DNA from: Nectonema munidae | Lineage: Eukaryota; Nematomorpha; Nectonematoida; Nectonematidae | Assembly: GCA_030549495.1 (NCBI GenBank) | Contig: JAUIRK010001036.1 | Coordinates: 840,001 to 904,000, forward strand | Reading direction: 5' to 3' | Length of the DNA stretch: 64,000 nt | Shown here: piece by piece, positions 22,265-31,835 of the stretch | How the letters are laid out: each line of letters starts with the position of its first letter | Numbering within the stretch: position 1 is the stretch's first letter | Made by a program: the position numbers and the translations under genes | The notes under the pieces: generated by a model | What the model was told of the DNA's origin: nothing | Databases searched by the model: none | Seen by the model: only the letters and a program-made list of their open reading frames with translations

Positions 22265-22386
22265 AGAGGGGGAGGGGGGTCACATTTAAGGAGAGGAGGG
22301 GGGGGGGGGGGGTGGGCTCACATTGGAGAGGGGGGGGGGGGGGGGGGGGGGGTGGGCTTACTTTATGAGTGGGGGGGGGGGGGGGG
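22265..22386 (+). repeat. Poly-G low-complexity tract
   Basis: Uninterrupted G runs of about 15 (22298-22312), about 23 (22330-22352) and about 16 (22371-22386) sit among shorter runs, all in DNA that is otherwise about 70 percent A+T. The run lengths are probably unreliable. The strand can form G-quadruplexes. The glycine- and proline-rich open frames over it are not genes. Confidence 0.9.
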
Positions 22387-22890
22387 CTCAAGCCCCCAAT
22401 TTTAATAGGAGGCGCGGGCCCTGTGTAACCTCATAATGATGATTCATGGATACATTGTAGCATTTGGGATTTCTGCAAAAAAATTTCAACACTTCATCAA
22501 TGCTGATAGACTTAACATTTTTAAGAGTATAAAAATAGGGGCATCTAGCGAAAAGAGGAGCATTGTACAAGAGCATGTCTTTAAATACGCCACGATGCGA
22601 TACAAAATTCATGCATATCCTTCACAAATATTTTTTATGACACTGCAACTGTATTTTACATTTATTCTTTTAAAATAGAACTAAATATAGCCAAAGTCTA
22701 AATTTTCAGATTTACAATGTTTATACAATTTCATTAAATGAGTAGCGTTAGTTTTCGATAACTTAGGGTATTTTTTAATAAATTTTAGGGTCTTTTAAAA
22801 TACGATTTTGCAAAACTTATGTTGATACAAATTTAAATGATACAAAAATTTAAGAATCTTTATACCAAATATATTGACAGACTTCTCTGT

Positions 22891-22972
22891 GACGAGGTGG
22901 CCGAGTGGTTAAGGCGATGGACTGCTAATCCATTGGAGTTTCTCCGCGTGGGTTCGAATCCCATCCTCGTCG
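22891..22972 (+). tRNA. tRNA-Ser-GCT: tRNA-Ser, anticodon GCT
   Basis: The 82-nt gene folds as a class II tRNA. The acceptor stem GACGAGG (22891-22897) pairs with CCTCGTC (22965-22971), followed by discriminator G. The A box TGGCCGAGTGG is at 22898-22908 and the B box GGTTCGAATCC at 22951-22961. The anticodon stem ATGGA/TCCAT holds the loop CTGCTAA with GCT at 22924-22926. A long variable arm (GGAGTTTCTCC) fits serine, and there is no intron. A T7 run at 22977-22983 is a good pol III terminator. All stems are perfectly paired, so the gene is probably functional; it reads AGC/AGT codons. Confidence 0.97.
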
Positions 22973-22976
22973 GTTA

Positions 22977-22983
22977 TTTTTTT
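22977..22983 (+). terminator. RNA polymerase III terminator of tRNA-Ser
   Basis: A run of seven T begins five bases after the mature tRNA end, as expected for pol III termination. Confidence 0.85.
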
Positions 22984-23159
22984 ATTTATTGTTTAATTAA
23001 TTTTAAAATTAAAATTGTATATGGCAAAAAATTCATAATTAAAATTAATTCGATTCATTTTATTATAAATTAATATAAGGAACAGCATATGGATATTAGA
23101 GTGTCCCAAAATTTGACAAAAAAAATGTTTTCAAAAATTTTTTTGCACACCCCCTAGAA

Positions 23160-24458
23160 CAATGCTTCTCAACCTTTTTACGTCCATGCCCCACTAGACG
23201 CCTCTCGAAAACTTCGTGCCCCACCTATATAAAAAATATTATTCATGAAAATTTCTAGAACTTTATTCACTACAACTGCATTACTTTCTCGATTTTTCTT
23301 AGTAGCTATAATACAAAAAGGGATTTATCAAGACGTGTGATTAAATAAACCTTTTATTGTTATGAGCAAATACAAAAATTTCTGAAAAAGTCAAAGTTTA
23401 TTTTGCTTCACTTCCGAAAAATGAGGATCTGCAAAATGCTTTTTTATATTAAAACTTTATTTAATTGAAAACTTAGTGAGATCCTTGTGCTTGGCGTTTG
23501 TTGCAGAGATTTTATATTTGGTAAAAATTGAGTTAACTTCAGTCTTAAATCTCCTTGCTTGCTAATATCTAAAGAATTTTATTTTTTCAGGACCAGATCA
23601 TTTACACTGCTAAAACCGCATTCTGCTAAACTAGCCGGTCCCGTGGTCGTTTCTCGCTTCGCTTGAAACATAGGATTCTTGGTAGTGAGTATTTTTATAT
23701 GGTCTGATTAGTTGCTAATAGTGTTATATGGTATGGTGGTCAGTTTTTAGAATAATTGTATCTTTTCTGTGTATTTTTCTATTACACCATATAAAAATAC
23801 ATACAAAACATATAAATAATTTCAACCAATCAAAATGCTTCAAGCGACAAACTTAAAAATAACTTTGTTTAAAAGTTTCTACCAAGTTCAAACTTTGCAA
23901 AACTTTATTTTTCAAATAATGTCAGATTGTTATTAAATACACCACAATTGTCAATAAGCCAAAGCTGTAAATATTTTTTTGCTTAAATTTTGGATTAACT
24001 AAAATGTCGAAGACCCTATTTTTTTACTTTATAAAGTAGAAAACTTGATTTTTTTAAAGTAATGTATATTTTTTAAAGTGATTATCTTAAGCATAAAATT
24101 TGTTAAGTTTATGAAAGTTTTGAAAATGTACACTCAATTGTTTATATTTATATGTTTTTGGTTTATTCAGTTCTATAAATTTCCTTTTATCTTTTGAGAA
24201 GCTTTATCCTCTTCTTTACCGCCGATAAACTTCACAATCACAAAAAATGTACTTCATAAAATGGTCTAAAACACAAAAATGCAACAAAAAGCCCTCTATT
24301 ATACCCCATCACAAAACGCTCATAATCCATTACAAAACCTCTAAGGCCTAAGCCCACCTCGAAACCACTTTTCCCCGCCCATCTCAAAACCCACACGCCC
24401 CACCTCAAATTCTCTACGCCCCACCAGTGGGGCGTATGCCCCACGTTGAGAAGCACTG
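23160..24458 (+). mobile_element. Non-autonomous hAT element nested in the larger transposon
   Basis: The 1299-bp element has ends CAATGCTTCTCAACCTTT (left) and, in reverse, CAGTGCTTCTCAACGTGG (right). Exact 8-bp duplications CCCTAGAA lie at 23152-23159 and 24459-24466. Near both ends are GCCCCAC motifs in several copies, a subterminal-repeat pattern. No transposase is present. It is younger than the host element it interrupts. It carries the CTAGCCGGTC repeat described separately at about 23631. Confidence 0.92.
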
Positions 24459-24799
24459 CCCTAGAACAATGTGAATTCATAAAAATAAAACTTATGTGAA
24501 TTTTCAAAACAAAATTTTTAAAATTTGGGTTCGCTCAGAGCATATTCACATGTTATATATAATATATGTTAATGTTGTTCATATATATGATGTTGGAAAA
24601 AATTAAAACATCTTTATTATTTATACAAACAAAAAATCAACCTGAAAGTAAAGCTTTAAAAAAATTAAATTTTAGAAGTGAAAAGGCCTTTATTAGATGA
24701 AGGAAATAACTTGCAATGATGTTCAACAACTTGATAAAGGAAATGTTTTTCTTCATCATTTCTAGTTAAATCTTTATAATCTTCTGCAAGTCTTCAAGG

Positions 24800-26772
24800 T
24801 CATTCAAATTTTTTGGAACAAAGTTTTAGACAACGAAATAAAATTTGGGATCTTCGAATAATTAAGGAAGTCAAATCAGAGCGACATAAAACTACGTTGC
24901 TTTTCATTTCTAAACGATAAAAACAGTCGCTTTTCTCTTTTTGATTGTGGAGATTAAAAAGCATTAACTTCTTTTCTTCTTGCGATGTTTTTGAAGAAAA
25001 CAAAGCCAACCCAATCAAATCCTGACTCAGATACCACAAATGCCGTTTAACTTTTTCTATCACAGGAGTATAGATTTCAAAGTCGATTTCTTTGTAACTT
25101 TCTAGTTCTTTTAAAAACTCTAAATCATTGAGAGGTGCATCTTGAGTTATATTTGCTGTGTACCATCTCTTTATATAAAGAAAAACATTAAAGATGTTTA
25201 TTTGGCAAAGTTTATGAGTTTCTTTTTCAGAAATTTTAAATTCTTTCCTGAGTAAGTATATTTTCAAGCAGTAAATTCCTTTTGCCATCCATCTGGCTCT
25301 GTGAAATGCTCCCGGACGATTGAAGTGAACATTCTTTTGTTTATGACCATTTAGAATAATTTGAGAAAGAAACAATAGTTCTCTGTAATCATCTCTAGTT
25401 TGGAATTGCATTAATTGGTTTTCGATGAAAATTAAAGTTTCATCTTTCTTCTTTTTAAACCACTGTGATGATTTTTCATCTTTTTCGAAGTTGTCAAAAG
25501 GCAAAACTTGGATTTATCTAATTTAGACCACTGATTTCTGAAGCAAGCGAAAAGTTCTACGAAAGGACCACGAGTATTGAAAAAAGAATCAAAAACTTTT
25601 GATATCAATATTTCAAGAATATGATGCCGACATGGTAAAAAAAGAATTTCAGAATTTAATTTTTCTCTTATTAATTTGCATGCTCCATTGTGGATTCTTG
25701 TATTAACTGATGTTGTGTCGAAGCATTAAGCAGAAACCCATGGAATTACATTTGGCCAATCATTTAATACATTTATAACTGCTTCTGAAATGTTTTTTCC
25801 TGTTGCTGTTAGAATTTTTTCAATACTTTTTCCACTGACTAAAATAGGTATATGGTCAAATTTTTTTCCATTTAAATCAGAAATCAATTTACCATCAAAA
25901 TGAAGTACCAAAGGAGCATTTGGAGCAAAGTTTTTTTTTATTTCATCTGTTTTTTCTATTCTCACGAGTCTACGAGAACGATGGATGCTTGACTTAGAAA
26001 GAGGCAACGAATTCAGTTCAATCCCAGCTGCAAGAAGTGCTGGAGCAACAATATGCACTGCTTGGTGCACAGATGTATCTGTTCGATCTAAAGCTAATAT
26101 AAAGTTTGCATTTTGGGAAATTTTTTTGAGTATGCTTTTTTGTTCTTATCAACTTCGATAACATATGAAGTGTTGGAATTGCTCTCAGATTCTTGACTTG
26201 ATATGTCATCATTGGAAGTGGACTCTACGCATGTTTTGGATAGTAGTGATATAGTTTCTGATCCTTTTTTCTTTTCTTTTAAGCACTTTTACGCGTTTCT
26301 TTGAGAAAAACTTTACGAGAATATTGAAGATCTTCTTTATCGATATACATTTTCCTATCAGTTCTCTGATCATTCAAAAAGACTTTGTCTTGTTCGATTT
26401 TAACAAGTTTTAGTACATCAGCATGTGAAGTATCAAAGAGCTTGATCAAAATACTTTCAAAAATAACTTCCTTTTGTCTTTGTTTTTTCCCCCACGTTTT
26501 TTATTTTTCACTACACTTTCGTAGTTAGTGTATAACTTTTTTATCCTTTCAACACATTTTGGTTTATGGGAAGTGGGTATTGATGCTTTAGTCCATACTG
26601 CTATAATTTCATCCGCAACAATATTTGCTGCATCACTTTTTGACTTTTTCAATCTGTAAGTGTAGAAATATAAACGCTTTAAAACCTCATTTGCAGTTTG
26701 AAGTTGAGATAAATTTTCTAATGAAGCATTTTCTAAACAACCTAGCATATAAAGATTGTGCCTCGTAACCAT
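24800..26772 (-). pseudogene. Transposase of the 4.07-kb element (family common in invertebrates but uncharacterised)
   Basis: From 26772 the frames give a helical N-terminal region (SDAANIVADEIIAVWTKASI), then LFDTSHADVLK...EQDKVFLNDQR, then at 26070 a core with VLHFDGKLISDLNGKK and PILVSGKSIEKIL. From 25504 a 234-residue C-terminal part contains DDYRELLFLSQIIL, FNRPGAFHRARWMAKGIYCL and a late VKRHLWYLSQDLIGLALF. DGK may hold a catalytic Asp of an RNase H-like fold, and a later RHHI-type motif is recognisable around 25610-25640. Several frame changes break it. I know this protein type as repeated uncharacterised genes of invertebrate genomes; I cannot name it further. Confidence 0.7.
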
Positions 26773-27270
26773 GATTAATTCAAAAGAAATATTCCTAAAA
26801 TAATATAAAAAAATAAAATGTAGAAAAAAATACTAATGGTTGAGAAAGATTACTTGAGCAAACATAAGTATTCAGGTATTAAATTTCATTATTTTTAAAA
26901 GTGAACAAATTGGAGTTAAAATAAATTTTAAAAAAGCAGATCACTGAAAAAAAATCATAGAAAAAAGTTGATACAAGTTTTAAAAATGTACGTATAAAAT
27001 TGAAAAATTAGCTATACATTTTTGAATTATCTTCTAGACTGAGGAAACCTTTAGAATAAATGATTTCTCTAAAACTTTTGTTTTTTCGGGTTTTCTTTAA
27101 GATTGAAACTAAATAGAAACGTGTGTAAAATAAAATAAGTTAAATAGTTTTTTTGGGACACCCTAATGGATATACAGCATATATTCAAAAAAATAAATAA
27201 ATTTGAAATTGTAATTTAATTCAAACATTTTTATATTTTTTTGTTTTGATTAGATTTAATTTAAACTATT

Positions 27271-28490
27271 TTGATTTCTCCTTCAAATTCTCTACATTTT
27301 AAAACGGAAGGTAATTTCGAATTTTTATCTTCAAGAAATTTTGTTGCAGCAAAATTACCTTTAAATCGTCAGGCATTATGTGTATTTTTTTATTATAATA
27401 TGAGAGTTGTTAAACCTACTGCAAAAGAAAGTGCGGCCTTAGTAATTCAAGAAATTCTTATTTTTTGGCAGAAAGATCGAATTCCCACAAAAAGAGTTGA
27501 CAAATGTATTGAAAAGCTGCTTAAATTCTATGAAGAATGGAAAGATTTACAAAAAAATGTTAACATATCCTGCCAAAGAAAAGGCAAAAAAAAAAAGTTT
27601 GGTTGAAAGAATAGATGTTTTATTTGATATAGCCCATTTGGATGCTTTGTTTCAAATAAAAATTGAAGAGGATAAAAAGTTTCTGAACCTTCAACGTCAA
27701 AAAGGTCGACCCGGTTCTATGACTGGATTAGATCAAAAATTATTGCATAAAGAAGAAAGATTATTAAAGAGAAAATGAAGGAAGTTAAAAGAGAGGAAAA
27801 AAATTGGAAATTTCTAAGAAGGAAATGAAATCTCAACAAAACATTCACAGTGATGAAGAAACTGATCTTTCTTCAGAAGTAGAAAAATCTTTGAAAAAAA
27901 CAACTGAAACTAAAAAAGTTTATGTTAGAGGAACTTGCGATTTTTTTACTCCCCATCTGGCTCAGGTTTTTGACAGATGCAAAATTAGTGACAGAAATGG
28001 AATGCATATTTTGATGTCAGCTGCTGATGCTTTTAATGTTTCTACAGAAAATCTTATAATAAATCGCACTTCTTTTCAAAGATTAAGAAAAAAATTTAGA
28101 GAAGAAAGAACCCATCATATTAGACAAACTTCCTATTTAAATGAATGCTAAGATATTATTTTGCATTGGGATGAAAAACTTTTTTAGAATCAAGCCAAAA
28201 TTCAATAGGATTGCTATTATAACAACATTTCATGGAAAAGAACATTTGCTGGAAATTCCCAAAATTAAATCAAGCTCTGGAGAAAATCAAGCATTAGCAA
28301 TATATCAAACAATTGAAAATTGAAATATTTTAGATAAAGTTCAAGCACTTTGCTTTGATATAACAGCTACAACACAGATCAAAAGAATGGTGTATGCACA
28401 ATTATTCAAAAAATGATAACCCTCGCCAGCAGAAACGTGGCTTTTTACTCCACGCTTTTTTTCAATGATGAAATTCGTGTAGAAAAATAT
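27271..28490 (+). pseudogene. Diverged relative of the same transposase, opposite strand
   Basis: From about 27320 the plus strand reads LPLNRQALCVFFYYNMRVV, then ESAALVIQEILIFWQKDRIP. In the next frame come LFDIAHLDALFQIKIEEDKK and FLNLQRQKGRPGSM, the same landmarks and order as in the minus-strand gene at 24800-26772. Further on are GNGMHILMSAA-like and YQTIEN...VQALCFDITATT segments, the latter before the expected RHHI region. It stops at about 28490, so it lacks the C-terminal third. No terminal repeats of its own were found, and it lies only about 100 bp outside the right TSD of its neighbour. Several frame breaks and at least one stop are seen. Confidence 0.7.
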
Positions 28491-28959
28491 ATCTAATATA
28501 TAAAATAGATCCAATGAGCCATAGAGCTTTTTTAATCTAGTTCCAGACGCCATTAAAAAATTGATTACAAATTTATGATTTAAAAAACAACGAAATTAAT
28601 TGTACCAAATTTTTGACCAATCAAAATGAAATTTTTAAATATCTTTTTTGCGTCATCCCATGAAAACAGTTGCAAAAAACTAACTGGTTAAAAAGTTATA
28701 TAATTACAAGTATAAATACCCAAATATATGATTTAAATGATCAAAACAAGGGCTCTAGATTATTCAAGCATAACTTTCAATAGATTTGAAAGAAGAGCAA
28801 AAAACAAGTTTTTCTCAATTTTATGTCACTTTACAATGTTTGCGCAAGTTCAAGAAATTGATCACGATAAAAATATTTTAACACAAGGATTTTGAACGGA
28901 AACCTCACTGAGTGACAGGTTGTGCAAATGAAAATTTCAACATTCATTTTATAAAAATA

Positions 28960-29040
28960 CTAGCCGGTCCTGGGTCGTTTCTCACTTCGCTCGAAACATA
29001 GGATCTTTGGTAGTGTGTATTTTTTATAAAATGCCCTATA
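28960..29040 (+). repeat. CTAGCCGGTC dispersed repeat, copy 2
   Basis: CTAGCCGGTCCTGGGTCGTT, then TTCGCTCGAAACATAGGAT and a GTGTGTATTTTT phrase, matches 23631-23700 inside the nested hAT element at roughly 85 percent by eye. The family is unclassified. The hAT copy continues into an inverted ATTTTTATATGG ... CCATATAAAAAT pair, a possible fold-back end. Confidence 0.6.
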
Positions 29041-31240
29041 TGTTTGAAGAAGTGTAAATGAGCTATGGAAGTTCGGTTTAGTACTTTTTTTCTGAAAAAT
29101 AGTAATAGTAAAAATAATAATAATTTTTTTTAAATTATAATTTTAGCGCCTAAAAGTTTCACGCCCAATGGGACCCGGCCAAATAGGATAGCACCCAAAA
29201 AATCGATCTAAAAAGACTGCACCAAAAAGTACCATTCTCAATTACTGTTTCTTGAATTCTCTAGCGATTTCATGTAATTACTGAAATGATAGTGCAGTTA
29301 TTTCATAAACTCATTGAAATCTTTGAGATTTTAGTGAATTCAGACAAATTCCAAGTTAATCAGTCCAAATGTACGCTAAGAAAACATTCATTTATATAAA
29401 CTCTCCGCAAGCAAACTTTCCCCCATTTTTAAACACGTATACAATATTTTTTTGATTAATTTTTTGTACTATATAAATTTACTAGAAATATTTTTGCAAA
29501 AAAAAATTGGAAAATATTATTTTTTCAACTATGAATAAGTTGAATATGAAAGGTTCAATTCCGTTAATTCTATTAGAAATTACAAGGAAATTATATTTTA
29601 GTATAGTGAAACTAGCTTTATTGCTATACATTTAATAGATTACTTTTCCATACTAGATAAATTACGTGGAAACTCTATTATACCGTGAAATCTACAACAT
29701 AGAAAAGACAATGAATACAGTGAGAATGTAGTATTCATTTCCACAAATGCTACCAAACGTCACGCACTCACATATTAACATGTCAAATGCCCCTTTTCAA
29801 AAAGATAAATTGGCAAAATGCGTTGAAAGACATAAAAGTGGAGGTTTTTTCATTTTATGAATTCTCCCTTGGGCGATAGTGATAACACTGATGAAGATGA
29901 ATGTTTCATGCTCTTCTTTTTTGATTTCACGTCTCCATATAGGTATGGCATCATTTTCTATTTTGCTCATTATTGAACAAAATATTTTAAGTTTTTTGAT
30001 TTTATATTTCATCTTTGCTTTCAACGGCTAAAATTTAGGAAGTTATATAACTGCGAAAAACACTAAGTATTCTCAACCATAATTCATTATGATATAGAGA
30101 TAGAAAACTTTTTTATCGATGTATAAAATTAAAATTTTCAATACTGAATGATATATGCGAAATCCTACATTTTACAGTCTTAATATTTTTAATCCTCAAT
30201 GTTACGCAATTTTATGGAAGTTTACGGTAAAAAGCCACACCCCTTATAATACATTTTCAAAAAAAACTCTAAAACGTTTGAATTAAAATGGGGTTTAATT
30301 TTGGCCTGGTTAATTCTAAATAAATAATTTCGTAAATTAGTAGTGACAAAATTGTAAGGGTATTGGCATCATCTCATAATAAAATAAATTTGTTTTCAAA
30401 AAATTTAAAAGTATAAAACATAAAAATTCAACACTAAACTTTCACTTTTCTCTTGAAAATTTAAGACAAAACAATAAAAATCACTGAAATAAGCATGGAC
30501 AAAAACCGGCTGCAACATAGATTTTTTCCTGAATCTCGTGCTAAAATCAATATTAAAAATTTTAGGTCAATGATTTGCTATAAATTTGGTGATACTGAAA
30601 ATTACATGTAAAGTATTGAAGTTTTCTTTAGCACAAGAATCAGGAAAGTAAAACTAAAATTTTAAAGTAAATGTATAAAATACCGTTTTGGAAACAGTTA
30701 AAAAGCTTGAGATGAAAATTCACCAGGAGAACGTTAAATTTCACGTAAAACAAATGTAAAAAAAAAATGCTTAAAAGAAAATGATGAAGCATTTTATTGA
30801 ACAAAAAATGAAATATAATGTGCATTGCATGTGGACACTTAGTGACGACTAGCGATTCACATGTGATACGTTAACTTTTATGATCAATCAAACATATGTG
30901 AATAATGACTACTGGCATATGGCAGAAGGAACACTCTAATAAAACTCTGATATATGTCATACTACGAAAATCAGTGAAAAATTTTTTTTTCAGACAGTTT
31001 ATGCCTGCACTGTTTTTGATGTTTCTAAAAATAAATAGTACTTCAGATTCGAGAATACAAAAAATAATGAAAAAACTTTTCAACTTTGGAAATTTTCAAT
31101 GATAAAGTTTTATTAACACTTTCAGAAACATATTTTTGAGAATGAGTTTGTTTCTCAGCCCACTTGAGTTTTAATGAAGGAAAACGTGAGTGTATCACAT
31201 GTGATGCGTTGATCACAAACGGTATATTTAAGAGAGTTTA
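29041..31240. other. AT-rich non-coding DNA
   Basis: Only short chance frames on both strands. No RNA gene, terminal repeat or conserved motif was recognised. Confidence 0.45.
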
Positions 31241-31243
31241 ACA

Positions 31244-31835
31244 CTAATCTAACTATCTGTCTACATATGTAGACAAGCCTTATAAAAACTATGATATTAT
31301 CATTTCTATAAAATTTTACAATTTCCGGTCTTATGACGATGAAAAAAAAATATATATTTTGATTATACACCAAAAAAAAATTCGAAATAAATTGTTATTT
31401 TTATATTTTTCTATAAAACCCCTATTTTACCTAACTGTCTACATATGTAGACAACATATTTTTTTCTAGTTTTTAAATTTAGAAATTATTTTTATGCAAT
31501 TTATTCAGCTTTTTCTCAATATGGAATGATAAAAGAGATAGAAATTCAAAAAACTATTTCCAATCCTAAAAAATGTCAATATTCAGGATGTAGAAAATGA
31601 ACAAGAACTTTATGCACCAAATGTGCACAAGCTGTTTGTTCTCAACATAAAAAACTACAATTTTGTGCTTTGGATGTCAATAAATTTCTTAATTTTTCTT
31701 AATTTCATTTTATTGGTTTGAGGTCTTTTACAATTGTTTCTAACATAACACGTAAAGAAGGCTGATGCTTAGTTTCTATATGTCTACACATGCAGACTTG
31801 TAGGTAAACTATGGTGGTTGATTTGCCAGGTAAAT
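31244..31835 (+). mobile_element. piggyBac-type transposon remnant
   Basis: At about 31550-31680 the plus strand reads PKKCQYSGCRK, a stop, then TRTLCTKCAQAVCSQHKKLQFC. This is the Cys/His-rich C-terminal domain of piggyBac transposases, which binds the transposon ends. The catalytic core is absent. The perfect palindrome TGTCTACATATGTAGACA occurs at 31256-31273 and 31436-31453, and an imperfect one (TGTCTACACATGCAGACT) lies past the coding remnant at 31781. A TTTACCTA phrase next to the second palindrome is repeated in reverse beside the third, so these are probably subterminal repeats. A TTAA lies near each outer edge, but I cannot prove the boundaries. Confidence 0.7.

Larger units (their letters stand above)
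23097..27165 (-). mobile_element. Complete DNA transposon with 8-bp TSD; hAT-like, unfamiliar transposase
   Basis: The element is 4069 bp. Its ends are TAGAGTGTCCCAAAA (left) and, read in reverse, TAGGGTGTCCCAAAA (right). It is flanked by exact 8-bp duplications ATGGATAT at 23089-23096 and 27166-27173. The 8-bp TSD and TAGGG-type ends fit the hAT superfamily, although P and other groups also make 8-bp duplications. One broken transposase gene lies on the minus strand (24800-26772). A second hAT element sits 63 bp inside the left end. The exact TSD means the outer insertion site has not been disturbed. Confidence 0.9.

Noticed and set aside
22142-22405. Glycine-rich and proline-rich open frames over the G runs
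   Set aside because: They arise from homopolymer G/C and read open in several frames; no gene evidence.
22388-22612. 74-residue minus-strand frame with several Cys
   Set aside because: It begins outside any recognised domain and ends in the G-run sequence; no convincing match to hAT or zinc-finger families.
22837-23073. 78-residue plus-strand frame
   Set aside because: It runs through the tRNA-Ser gene and its terminator; a shadow.
24238-24507. Trp/Gly-rich minus-strand frame
   Set aside because: It is made of the repeated GCCCCAC subterminal motifs of the nested hAT element.
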